Origin: Puffinus mauretanicus
Lineage: Eukaryota; Chordata; Aves; Procellariiformes; Procellariidae
Reading direction: 5' to 3'
NCBI GenBank assembly: GCA_023333565.1
Contig: JAJKFH010003493.1
Span: forward strand, 2,914,001-2,978,000
Length of the DNA: 64,000 nucleotides
Position 1 is the first letter of the stretch. Every line of letters starts with the position of its first letter. Below are positions 48,093-60,703 of the stretch, piece after piece. Below the pieces are notes generated by a model. The model worked only from the letters and a program-made list of their open reading frames with translations, had not been told where the DNA came from and ran no database searches. Both the position numbers and the translations under genes were made by a program.

Positions 48093-51000
48093 CTAAATTA
48101 ACATCTTTGAGGCCTGCATTTTATTTATTAATACTACAAGTACTCTGCATCAAATGAAACTAAAGCAATGTGTCACAATATGGCATTTGACTTGAAAAGG
48201 AGAAAGCAGAAAACCCAACTATCATTCCTTTGTCTCATACCCACATGCTTAAACCTGTAGCTACAAAATGTTTTTATTATTTTTCTGCTTAAGCCATTGA
48301 GTCCCAAATGATTTACTGGTCTTTGAATCTTAAAAGAAGTAGCTATATTTAAAATACACTCCCATTAACTACCAAAGGAGAACCTGAAGAGGATTAGTGT
48401 TTGGAACTGATGACAACAGAAAATCTGGGAAAACACGATCTAAAAGAGATCTGAGATTGTGTGAACAATGTGCAGGTTTCACTTCTCATTGCATTAGTAC
48501 TAGAAATAATGATAATTTTTATGGTACATTTTTGAGTTTCATGTTTAATACAGCTTATAAAAGAAGTTCAATATTACTCCCTGATGTATTACTATTCTGC
48601 CAGTGTACAGCTGCCAACAGTAGTTAAATCTGATTAAGGCCCCCTGCCGAGTTAATCAATCTGATAATGTCAGACATCATTAAGGAAGCATACATGATAC
48701 GGTCACACTGTCCATTATCAATGGCATGTACACCAGTCCCTTTGTCTTCACAGAGCACTGAAGCTACTTAAAATAGATAAGCATAAAAAGGATAAAAGGC
48801 ATTATAAACTTTCAGTCTCAAACATTTGTATGTTAATTCCTGCTAAAATACAGCTACTTAATACAAGAGACCTTCATTTATTTTAGGGGTTTAGGAATAA
48901 CAAAAAAAATTAAAATTTTAGTGCCACTTAATACATCATTCTGATCAATGCAAACTTGTTTCTAAATAAGAAAGTCTGTTTGTTTTAGAATAAATTCATT
49001 TTACAGAAGCTATGTCTCAGTTTGAGGCATACTCATGCACAAAAAACACAGGCCTTCAAAACACTTACATACTACTTGACCTACTCAGAAGTCAGCAGAC
49101 ATTGCTTCTATGCTACCGTTTCACTAATACATCCTAATGCTGAAATCATTTGCATTTTCAAAGGGAGCCACTTCTTTTCTGTTTACATTATATTAAAAAG
49201 CAAAGTCATATCAATTTACACTGAACTGCATTTAGTCTTTGGATTTCAGCACTATCAACAAAAACTTCTATCATTAGCTCTAATGCTAATCAGCTTCTTA
49301 ACAGATGAAGGCTTTGTAACACCTGACCCAGTACAGTTCCTTTGCAAAATGTGTGAAAAATTGCAGAGGACAGAAGGACACACCATGTTATTTCAGAACA
49401 ACAGACAGCATACATGCAAGGGGGGTGCGGGGGGGGGGGTGGTGGTGAAATAAGGGCAAAAGAAAGGTGGCCAATGAAACACAAGTTGCAACTCTAAGGA
49501 TTCAGTAATTACATCTACAATGAAAGAGAGGTTGAGACAAACCCCTCTCCTAGAACTGGTGGAAAGGCAATCCCTTTAGTGGCTTACGATCCAAGAGAAG
49601 TTGGAGGCTGATCCCTGTTCTACCTACAAATAATTTCCTGGGTTCCCAGCTGAAGTGCAAGAGTCCCAGATAAATACCTGTAATGAAATCTATTGAACTG
49701 TTCCTGACTTGGTTCAGCACTGTAAGTAACATCAATTATCCCTTCTATATAGCTATCTATTTTATTGATATCCCCTATCAAGCTAACGTTCAATCCAGAA
49801 TGAAATAATCAGTAGCTTGCAGGACACCTACACCTAAGAATCATAAATGTAGGCCAGATCTAGTCAAGAAACAGACTGCCTAAATTGTTATGGGGGCGGG
49901 GCAGACTATTATAATCACAAACTTAAAGACTGAGTATCTATAGTTTGGTAAAAATTTTATTCAGCATCTTCCTATGCTCCTCTAGAAGCAGAAATTATTT
50001 AGATAGTGTTATGTAATGTACATACAGTGGTATGTGTCTTTGGTAGATTCAAGATCCCTGTGCATTAAGACAATACCTTGACTAGGAAGAAGCTCTCAGT
50101 TTTGGTGCAGGGCAAGATAGTCATTACAGACCAGTCTGAAATATATCCATATGTTTATACAGATATAACCAGCACTTTCCATAACTGCAAATCACAAACA
50201 TAGAATTTAGCAGCATAACATTTCTTTTTCCACCATTTTTCTTTTAGAAGGTTTTTCTGCCCCATGTTTGTTTCCTAATATTCAGCTGCACTTTAATTGC
50301 AGTATTTTTATTTTGTTTTCCCCATTTAAGAATAAAAGAGAAATAAATCACAATCCTGCTTAACTGCTGGATTAACTCTAGTTCAAGGATTGAGATGCAA
50401 CAGGTATTTCCAGTTACAACTGTCAAAGAAAAGTTGAAGTATAAGATTTTTCAAAGAAAAGACCGCAATCTATGTTTAATCAGGGACATCCAATCCTTAT
50501 CATACTGCATTTTAGAAGAAAAGGCAGATTTAGCCAGTGCTTAAAAAACAGCAACAACATTTTCAAAACTTGCTACAATTTTAAAAGGAACAGAAGTGAA
50601 ACAGAATTTTTTATTTTTACAGAGCATCCTCTTCCCCTCATTTTTCTCCCCTTCTCTCACAAAAAAACCAAACTGGAGAGCAACTGGTAAAAATAGGAAA
50701 CAAGCAAGATAGTGCCAGTAAGCAACAGTTTATTATGGGTTTGTGCCTCAGGGCTGAGTTCCCATGTGGATTCTCTAATGTCTAATGTGGGTTGTATTGC
50801 ATATTAATATTCCCACAGGGCAAAAGTCTCTTCTTTATCAGTCATCTTATTTTCAGGAACCTCATATGAATTTAATATATCTGAAACCTCTTTCCGTCTG
50901 TCAACTTTGGTTGAAATTTGGCCAGTGATAGGGGGAGGGGACAGTATTGGGAAGAAAGGTGCAGCTGACAGGATTAACAGGGATATGTAGGCAAACTAAT

Positions 51001-51128
51001 TGCATAAGTTGCATTTCACAAGAACACTTACCCAAAATCACATCATCTGAGCAAGACATTAAAAATTCACACCTCCACACAGACCAAAGGTAAGAAAAGA
51101 AAACCAGAATTGAGGACTTCCTTAGTTC
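48093..51128. other. AT-rich unique DNA with one G-rich run
   Basis: No recognised gene. A 143-codon plus-strand frame at 49022-49453 is the longest open frame outside CR1 and resembles no protein I know; it ends in low-complexity Gly/Val from a G run. The G run itself is at 49420-49447. Confidence 0.5.
49420..49447 (+). repeat. G-rich run with G-quadruplex potential
   Basis: Runs of six and about eleven G, plus GGTGGTGG, lie within 28 bases on the plus strand, enough for a G-quadruplex. It could also be an unstable mononucleotide tract prone to sequencing error. Confidence 0.7.
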
Positions 51129-52281
51129 AGAATCATAGAATCATTAAGGTTGGAAAAGACCTCTAAGATCATCGCGTCCAGCCGTCAACCCAACACCACC
51201 ATGCCCACTACACCATGTCCCTAAGCGCCTCATCTACACGTCTTTTAAATACTTCCAGGGATGGTGACTCAACCCCTTCCCTGGGCAGCCTGTTCCAAGG
51301 CCTGACCACTCTTTCAGTAAAGAAATTTTTTCTAATATCCAATCTAAACCTCCCCTGGCGCAACTTGAGGCCATTTCCTCTCATCCTATCACTTGTTACT
51401 TGGGAGAAGAGACCAACACCCACCTCGCTACAACCTCCTTCCAGGTAGTTGTAGAGCGCAATGAGGTCTCCCCTCAGCCTCCTCTTCTCCAGACTAAACA
51501 GTCCCAGTTCCCTCAGCCGCTCCTCATAAGACTTGTGTTCTCCAGGCCCTTCACCAGCTTCATTGCCCTTCTCTGGACACGCTCCAGCACCTCCATGTCC
51601 TTCTTGTAGTGAGGGGCCCAAAAGTGAACACAGGATTCGAGGTGCGGCCTCACCAGTGCCGAGTACAGGGGCCCGATCACCTCCCTGCTCCTGCTGGCCA
51701 CACTATTTCTGATACAGGCCAGGATGCCATTGGCCTTCTTGGCCACCTGGGCACACTGCCGGCTCATGTTCAGCCGGCTGTCAACCAGCACCCCCAGGTC
51801 CTTTTCCTCCGGACAGTTTCCCAGCCACTCTTCCCCAAGCCTGTGGTGTTGCATGGGGTTGTTGTGACCCAAGTGCAGGACCTGGCACTTGGCCTTGTTG
51901 AACCTCATACAGTTGGCCTCAGCCCATCGATCCAGCCTGTCCAGGTCCCTCTGCAGAGCCTTCCTACCCTCAAGCAGATCAACACTCCCGCCCAGCTTGG
52001 CGTCATCTGCAAACTTACTGAGGGAGCACTCGATCCCCTCATCCAGATCATTGGTAAAGATATGGAACAGGACCGGCCCCAGTACTGAGCCCTGGGGAAC
52101 ACCGCTCGTGACCGGTCGCCAACTGGATTTAACTCCGTTCACCACAACTCTCTGGGCTCGGCCGTCCAGCCAGTTTTTTGCCCAGTGAAGAGTGCACCTG
52201 TCTAAGCCGTGAGCCGCCAGCTTCTCTAGGAGAATGCTTTGGGAGACAGTGTCAAAGACTTTACTGAAGTCCAGGTAGACT
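51129..52281 (-). mobile_element. CR1 LINE with reverse-transcriptase fragment and one frameshift (minus)
   Basis: This is the longest CR1 copy in the window. On the minus strand the frame opens at reverse-transcriptase motif A (LDFSKVFD, 52251-52274). It continues through [21 protein letters not shown], the [12 protein letters not shown] block and motif C FADD (52002-52013) to the [14 protein letters not shown] block. Near 51541 an apparent +1 insertion, judged against the copy at 18077, shifts the frame. The ORF2 C-terminus continues in another frame to DEALRDMV and a stop at 51208-51210. A short 3' UTR and the ATTCTATGATTCT end follow at about 51129-51145. The copy is 5'-truncated at about 52281, so it lacks the endonuclease and the early fingers. 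It is inactive. The 159-codon plus-strand frame at 51609-52088 is antisense shadow. Confidence 0.97.
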
Positions 52282-54765
52282 CACTGGGTTTAACTACTGG
52301 TTTAACACCAGTAAAACTGTTCCCTTCACAATAGACAGACTAACTAGGAAGCATATTCTGAAATTCCATTTTCCTTAATAATAATAAGCACCTTGCTGGC
52401 TCTTCTTCCTTCTCCAGAATGCACCAACCACTACAACATAACACAATTTTTTTTTATTCTCTGTTCTACCATTAAATGTGGTCTATGCTAAAGTGATATA
52501 GCTGTATGACTTGGAAGGTGAATATTCATTCCACACCTGACAGCTAAATTAGTTACAAATGTGGTTTTGCACATATGCTCAAATACAGGGATAGTACACT
52601 ATTAATTCCAGTCAAGCTTTTTGGAAAGTATGAAAATTGTATTGGAGGGCCCTTTTACCTCATTGGCTACAGCATACCAAGAGGTATGTCACTTACCTGT
52701 TGATCCAGAAAGACACTGCAAAGTCTTTTTGTCAAAAAAAATAGTTAGAGAACTTACAGAGTGATCACAGTTCTGCAGGAATGAATATCTTCCCATCCTT
52801 GTTGACCAAAGGAATCGTGAATCTCACCTGAATCAGGCCCTTCACTGACAGTCAATTGCCTTACCAGAAACCAGCCTGGAGTCTGCAGCCCCACACAAAA
52901 GCCCATCTTTTCTTAAAACTATTGCCTGCATAATTAACAGCACTATCGTATCTCTGAAGGATAAAGTTCAAAGAACTTCATTAACACCAAAAGAACACCA
53001 GTCAGCTCACTGTCCTCCCGCAATACCTGGTATTTGGCAGCCTGAGGCACAGAGAGTGAGAGAGAAGGTACCAGGGAAATTGTCTCCTCCAGCTCTCTCC
53101 AAATATCCCTCTTAATATTATGTGTGGTGAGCATAGATGGAGGTACTTCCAAAAGCCAGTTCCCTCTTAATATTAACCACATCCCTAAACAGGAACTGCT
53201 GCCTATCCAAAGAAAGTTGAGAAGCATGTTTTGACCCTTTGTGTAGCTTCTGAGCTTATTTCACTAGAGAAGCTGTTGGAAGAAATTGTCTCTCTCATTT
53301 TCCAGGCGATTTGTTGAATATGTGATGAGAGGGAACATGTTGCCCCCTGGCCACTGGCACACGAAAGCAATAGCTGCAAGGATTACATGTGGGCTCTGGG
53401 CCATATGGCGTGTAGGCTTATTGTAGGAATTTAGCATTTTTTAGACTCCTACTTTCCTGTCAAATTGGTTGAAATTAGCCACTAAGCTTCCTCTCTAAAA
53501 ACTTCAGAAACAACACTGTGATTGTATAATCTTTTGCCGTTGAAAACCAGATTAAAAGGTAAACAAAAATAACATAAAAACTGTACTTCTGTTCTTCAGA
53601 AAGGCAAGAAGGGGAAGTTATAGGAGATGCTTTCACAAACAGGAATATTTACTGGAAGCTGGAGCTTTAATAAATGTAAGCTTAGCATTACAGAAATGAG
53701 CATATATTACAGCATACAAGCTTACTGCTATGAAGGTTTAAAAGAGTTCAGAAGCTAAGCCAGTTTAAGCCACAGAGTAGTATTCCATTATCCTTCCGGA
53801 GAATAGTACAGAGCATATATGACTGACATACAAAAACATAATCTTATTTGCTATTTCTAGAAACCCAATATTATGCTAGGATGTCTGCAAACAATACAAA
53901 TGCTTTTTTGTGAATGAAACAATACATCAAGTAAAATAATACACTGTTGAGGTCCATACCTGACAAAATGCTTCTAGCCTCCAGATAGTCATGTTAGAAA
54001 TGAACTTATTTTAAATGGATTATGATTACTTCTATTCAAGATATTTATGCTTTATTGCTACTTGGTCTGGAGAGGATATAAACCGTACATCGGGTTTGTA
54101 GACAAAGTTGAATGAGTGTAGACAGGTGGTGGGGGAGGTTGGTTGTTTTAAACAGGACACAGTTCCTTATCCACTGATGCAAACAGCACATGCTTGACAT
54201 TTTATTTAATTGAAAAAGTTTCATCATGTAGCAATTAACTTAGCAATATTGTCTATTCATCTGTGCCAGTGTTCTGAATTATTTTAACGGTCCTTCAGCT
54301 GTCTACCAAAATGCCTTCCCATCCTTTCCCCATCAAAATGTGAAGTTCAACTTCACAGATTTCTCATTAATAAAACCCAAAACCTAATCCTTAAGTCAAG
54401 CTTGTTTTGGCTTTAACAGAAGTTTTGTAGTATGCCCTAGTACTTTGCATCCCTCACGGTGAAGGGAGGCAATCAAGCATCAACCCATTCAGACGACAAA
54501 AATTTATGCATTATCTGTGCACTAACCTTCTGGCCTCTACTGGAACACACATAGGCATAACAAGTTTAAACTCGTGAACAGGAATAATTTCTGGAGCGTG
54601 CTATGGCATTATACAATCATTTAAGACTAACTTGGCAATTGAAGATTTCTCAGTTAATATAGCATGTGTAACATGTACAGCATGTATGCACCTGTTCCAG
54701 GCAGCTTATAGATGCCAGGGATAAAAATACTCTCCCTTGAAGATAGTTTGGCCAAATGGAAAAGA

Positions 54766-54828
54766 AAAACAACACTACCAACTCAACAAAAAAACCCCAA
54801 ACCAAAAAACCCAAAACCAAACACACAA
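54766..54828 (+). repeat. A/C-rich low-complexity run
   Basis: An interrupted series of AAAACCC and AAACCAAA blocks on the plus strand. It is not a clean telomeric or other tandem unit. Open frames through it are low-complexity and not credible as genes. Confidence 0.75.
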
Positions 54829-57800
54829 AGCCGGAGAGATACATCAACAAGATGGTAACAGGGACAGCACAGAGCAATCAACGTCCAGGATATTATTTCC
54901 TATTGCTGATGCTCAGGAGAAAAAAGGTCTTGCAGTGGGAAAGAAAGGGGACAGGGGGCTAATTATCAAACACGCAGCTAGTTTAATAATGCCAGTGAAG
55001 GCCGTATGATGACTAGCCTTCTAAGCACCAAAGTAGCAGACCTGACTTGGCACCTGTGTAGTATCCCAGAGAGTGTTTGGGGGGAACTAGTCCCCATGGG
55101 TCCTAAGAGTATTGACAATGGAGGAAGGTCTGGGAGAGATCTGGAAGCAAGACTTAGGAGTTAGGCTGAAGCCTGCGGTCTAAAGTGCAGAGCTACATGC
55201 TCTGGAGCGTTCCTAGCAGTATCCCCTGGGCTACAGACAGACAGCACAGTGGAATAACTGGTGTAGAGAAGAGTTCAGGTTTATTTTGAGAGGCAGAACT
55301 TTTGGATTGAATGGCGTTGATATAGGAAGAGGGGGAGGGTGGGGGGGAATCACTCCATGTGCAATCTTTTGGAACACGGAAGAAGCCAAGCTTTCCACTC
55401 CGCATCTTCAGGCAGAGCTTCTCTTTTCTTTTATGGGAAAATACCTAAAAGGACGTTAAGCTTCTATTATACTCCCTGATCAAATCAGTTCCCCAAAATA
55501 GTAATAATATATTCTTTCTCAAAGGAGAAAAAGTTTGTTCTACTTGCAATTACATGGTATTATCATTGACTGATCTATTTTAGGTTAGGGGAAAGGCTGG
55601 TAGGGCAGAGATAATATTTACCATGTTCCAATCATATTCAGGGCTCAGTGAACCCTGAAAGGAAAGTGATAAAAAAAAAATCTCCAAGGAAAAACAAACA
55701 AGAAATATGGTGGAAAGAAATGGTCTCTTGCTCTCCCTGCACACACTGAAATAAAGAAACATCCAACAATATTTTGATTGCTGGACATCACCATACAAAG
55801 GTATGTCTAGGAATCAAGAACAGTCAATCAGAATTCCTATTAAAACTGAAGATGAATAGAGAGTGGAAGAGACTCCAAGCTGATGAATCAGGAACTAGAA
55901 CTCAGGCAAAAAAGGGAGAAAGAAAAAAAATGGTAGTTAGGGAGAATCAGCCAAATTTACCAAAGATAGTTATCCTTATGTCAAGCAAAGACACACAGAA
56001 GAATAAGTGCTATTATAACATCTTAATTTATTGACCATGTCATTTTACTACAAAGCATTCATCACAATTATCAGAGCCAAAGAAGCTCTTTTTCAATATG
56101 TGAAAGGATTAAATACAGTTTGACTTCAGAACCATAAATACATGTGTAAATTTCCTTTAAAGCTAAACTACAAGAAAATTAAACTCAATGAAATTCAGAA
56201 TTAAACAAGCGAGTTTCACACTCTCCATGCAGCAAATAAATAAACAAAATCAGTAAAGCCAACACTAGAGCTGTGTAACTAGCAATGGTTATTCCAGGCA
56301 CATGAAATTTAATAATCGCCTTCTGAGCATGTTTTTGGTCCACACACAGTGAGAGGACAAATATGCTGTGGGATGGTCAATAACTCAAATTCAATTTTTA
56401 CATGTGGTAAAAAGTGACAAGATTGATAGCAATATGCCATCCATTCTCATCAGTCACACTTAGTCCTCAGACCTCTATTATCCACAAATCCTGCTATACA
56501 ATCAAAGAGAAAGAACTACTGAATTATTTATTAAAACTGACACCATCAATTATGCTCCCATGTAAGAAGTCACTGAGCAGCTATTTAAAGAATTATAATG
56601 CACATTTTGGTAACTTTTGACCAGGTTAACAACCGCTCTGCTTTGGGAGAGGATGGAAGCTCTTCTCTAGCATTTCACATCTGAGAAGTTAAACTTGCAA
56701 AAGAATCATTTTCTGCTACTGCAAAGCGAAGTCTTGTATTTCTGGCCAACAAAAGCTAAAAGTGTGATACCGGTACTCTCCCCTCACTCCCCTTCTCCTC
56801 ATATCACCTTTTGACGTAATCTGAAAAGTCGACAGAGGCATACCTAAAGTGACAGCCTTGGAACATTCTTTCCACATTGCAAGGCCAGCAACAGTGACCG
56901 TCATCTGCCAACAGCCCCAAATAATGAAATGGGGTATGGGTGATATTTCTTGGAAGCCAGCTGGGCTTCACACGCCAAACTTCTGATCTCTCGGTACAAG
57001 CCAGGCACGTAATTCCCTTTTCCCTTTTGGCACATGGGGTCCTTTTTAATTCACATGCATTTTCATAACATTTCTATCACCTTTTAACGTCAGTGTTATT
57101 AAGTTCATGTTTTAAGAGACATGAATAACTATATTATTGCTGCATAGCAATACCAAAATACTAACACAACATTGCATTCAGAGGAGTGGGTTACATTCCC
57201 AAAACATCCTGTCTAGACAATTATGCAAAACCATGGCCCACCGAGGTATTTCCCAGCGTCACCTGGTGGCCCTCGCTCTGAGTAAATACACCCCAAACAC
57301 AGCCTCGAAAGTTACTCTTTCAACAACACCCAGCAGTATGGGGGAAACCTGCAAGTAATCTAATAGGCAAATGATATATAACGCCCTCATATATTTGCTC
57401 TCAGCGTGGAAATGTGCCCAGATTCGCACGATTTCTGTGCGTGGTGGTGTATAAGACAAAGACTGTGCCTATAATAGTAAATTAAACATGCCAGGACTGT
57501 CTGCTGGCACTACGGCCAGCTGGCACAGCACAGCCTGTGTCTGTACTCCCTTTCCCTTCAAAGTATGCAACTGCCGGATGGGAATGTCTTTCAGCCTGCC
57601 TTCTCCCTAGCCATGCTCAGGATTTGTTCAGGAGAATACTGGTTGATGCTGTCCAAAGCCCTGCCAGATTGTTCTAATAACTAAGTAATACAAACAACTG
57701 AGTTTTATAGTCCAAGAATGCACTCTGGTATTGTTCATTTTACCCATATAAACCTAAGTGACAAGTCCAGAGGGCTCACCTCCCCTTTGTAACAAGAAGT

Positions 57801-58852
57801 AGGAGAACATAAATAAATAAGTAAACAGAAGGGGCTAGGATAAACCATGAAACGACACAAGGGATGGACACCATGTTACCAAAGACGTTAAATAGCTAGT
57901 TTTACAAGTACTTAGGAAGAAAGAACAGAAGCTGTTAGAATTAGATGGACGCTTTCAGCTTCGGGTACCCAAGATATCTTTTTTTGTCTGATTGTCATTG
58001 GTATTTTAGGGAATTACCATTACAAGGGGTATTTTTCCCAAATTCTGTTGCAGACAATTTACGGTCTAAAAGATCTACAATTCAGTGGTTGATCTAGATC
58101 GAAGTTCTTGCCAAGTCCATAGAACCCAGTGAAGTTCCAATTAATACACTCACAGTTTTCCCCCTATTTTCGAAATCTAGCCGTATTACTTGATGAACAT
58201 AGTTTCTTTTCGTTTCTGTGGTATGAAAAGGCCACTGCTATGTCACATGCTCTATTACTAGCATTTTTAATGATGAACAGGTTCACTAACCACAAGGTCT
58301 AAATAGAGTTCTTGCTTAAACGTATGACTATTTACAATATGAATGTTTATACAAGAACAAATTGGCAGCAAAGTTATTCTTGTTAAATTTATCCTCTGGA
58401 TCGGTTACTTCAAATTGGGTGGCAATTTAAAAGCTATTTTCAAAAGCTTTTTCAGGAATCTTTACTTCTTACATGAGGAATCATGTGGCTCTTTAGACAG
58501 GATTAACTCAGGAAAATCTCTCTTTTAAGCAGTACTTGGACTGTCAGCAACAGGACATCCCTCTCCCAGTCTTACCCTTATCTAAAATAATGTTGAAATT
58601 ACTCTGTCTGCTCTCCATAAACTGTAATTAAATAATAAAATTCCAACTTTAATAATAAAATTACTGGGAGCATGACAATCAAATGAGTCACAACTGTTAA
58701 CTGTCAAGCCTTGAAAATTAAGAGAACCAAAGCTTTGCAGTAGCAAGAATGGACCAAATTGTCCACAAATGAAATCCAAGTGGTTTATAAAGTTAATGGA
58801 CTGCAAGGAACAACTGATTTTTTGTTTTTATTTGGTTAAATTAAATTGAAGG

Positions 58853-58906
58853 AAGAAAAAAAAAACCCACCAAAATTATGTTCGTTTGGTGGTTTGTTTT
58901 TTTTTT
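58853..58906. repeat. Inverted repeat with hairpin potential
   Basis: CCACCAAA (58867-58874) pairs exactly with TTTGGTGG (58885-58892) across a 10-base loop. The flanking A run (about 58853-58865) and T run (58894-58906) extend the stem to about 22 pairs with two mismatches. It could be structural if transcribed, or merely a chance A/T-run pairing built on the 8-bp core. Confidence 0.7.
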
Positions 58907-60345
58907 TTAAACAAAAAGTGATGAAACAAAAGAAACATTGTTTTTAAAAAAAATAAATGGCCATCATTTTTTAAACTTTCGTAAGCTTTGTAAACTTTTA
59001 AATAAATTTCACCCCCAAATTACACGTATATTATATTAATCTGAAACAGTCTTTCAAATGAATGTGTGCATATTATCTGTCTAACAAAAAAATCATTGCA
59101 TAACTGTATCTTTTTAAACGTAGTCTGTATGCTAAATGAGTGTCTCCCAACCTTTCAGAAGGTGAATCTCTCCCTATAAAATCAGTAGTGTTCCACACAT
59201 CCTTCAGATCATTTCTTCTTCCTTGTCTTTGGTGAAAGATGCTTCTATTTTCCATCTTGGGAATGCCACTCCTGCCTCTTAAGAATCATCTTCAGAAACT
59301 TAGTACGGTGGCACGTGACATGACTCTGTACAGAGCCAGTACAGGTCCAGGCTTTTCATTTGCTTATTCAATGCCAGTTCTTCATATAACCTACAAGATG
59401 CTCAATGTCTCATCAGCAAGGCCTTTTTTGCTGATTGAATACCATTGTTAGGCAATTAAAGTTTAAGCATATCATTTACTCCTTTTTTGCTGAGCTACGT
59501 AGTTACTGCTTTTAGAAGCAAATAAAAAGACTAGAATGTTTACTGTTCTGATATAAAAGAACATTTTGAGGAATATGGGTGGGCTTATTTAAACCACTTA
59601 CTACCATTCTGGCATGCCAGGGAGAGACTGCTAGGGCAGGCAGGGATCCTCCGTCATGCAGAGCAGAAGCCACACCACTGCTGGTAGCAGGGGGTTGGCA
59701 ATTCTGCAGGATCGCTCCGAGGTTAGTCGTTAATCGAATTCTTCCTGTATCTGGAGTTAGATGTGTCTGAGTATATGAAACGGTTACATGTTTAAGAGGG
59801 ATTCCAGCTGCATGGATTTAGAAAGCCTTAAGGAACTGACTGGCTCTTCATTTTTGATTCCAAAGGAAATGCAATAAATGCAAAGGAGTCCAGTTACTTT
59901 CAAGTGTGGAAAAAAAAATTATTCAGGATAAAGAACAGAGTTCTTCATGACTGTATACGTCACTGAAACAAGCAAGTGAAAGCACTTAACAGCATTAAAC
60001 TTCGCTGTTAAAAGACAACAGTCGGCCAGTTCCATTTACTAGAAGTCTAAATATAAAATAGTACAATCCAGGTCAGTAAAGTAGTTGCATGTTGCTCAAA
60101 TAAAATAGTTCTGCAAAATTTTCAGTCAAAGATTTAATTAGTGAATTTAAATGTCAGGCCAAAAAACTCACAGAATGTGAGCCAACCACCACACACAGTC
60201 TATTTTTAAACCGCCTCTCACCTTCATTGTTTCAGTAAAAAAAAAAAATATATAAACTGACCCTTAGGTTTTTTTAATGACCTGTTAACTCAAAAATGCT
60301 GGAATATTCAAGCTTTTCAGCACAAAAAAAAAAAACATTCTAATT

Positions 60346-60703
60346 ATCACAGAATCGCAGAATGGCTGGGGTTGGAAGGCACCTCTGGAGGTCATCTGGT
60401 CCAGCCTCCCTGCTCGGGCAGGGCCACCTACAGCCAGTTGCCCAGGACCCTGTCCAGATGGCTTTTGAATACCTCCAAGGATGGAGACTCCACAACCTCC
60501 CCAGGCAATCTGTGCCAGTGCTCGGTCACCCTCACAGTGAAAAAGTGTGTTCAGATGTGGAGCCTCCTGTGTTTCAGTTTGTGCCAATTACCTCTCGTCC
60601 TGTCACTGGGCACCACTGAAAAGAGCCTGGCTCCGTCTTCTTTACACCCTCTAGGAATTTATACACTTTAATGAGATCCCCCTGAGCCTTCTCTTCTCTA
60701 GAG
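60346..60703 (-). mobile_element. CR1 LINE, 5'-truncated 3' end (minus)
   Basis: The minus strand encodes a worn ORF2 C-terminus (EKRRLR-like start, then [11 protein letters not shown]... and [24 protein letters not shown] residues with changes). The 3' end is read on plus as ATCACAGAATCGCAGAATGG followed by 'ttggaaggcacctctggaggtcatctggtccag'. The terminal repeat is mutated from ATTCTATGAT to ATTCTGCGAT/TTCTGTGAT. Stops interrupt the frame. It is a third CR1 subtype by its 3' end and an inactive copy. Confidence 0.93.

Larger units (their letters stand above)
52282..60345. other. AT-rich unique DNA with small simple repeats
   Basis: About 8 kb with no named gene. It contains a 94-codon minus frame at 52943-53227 beside a repeated 15-mer TCCCTCTTAATATTA (near 53107 and 53161), an A/C-rich run (54766-54828), a G-rich run (55330-55347) and an inverted repeat (58853-58906). 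Confidence 0.5.

Noticed and set aside
51609..52088. 159-codon plus-strand open frame
   Set aside because: Antisense shadow of the CR1 reverse-transcriptase frame on the minus strand.
54766..54828. Telomere-like or satellite array
   Set aside because: The A/C blocks are irregular and never form a constant unit.
60285..60671. Overlapping open frames on both strands near 60.3-60.7 kb
   Set aside because: They are explained by the truncated CR1 3' end; none is an independent gene.
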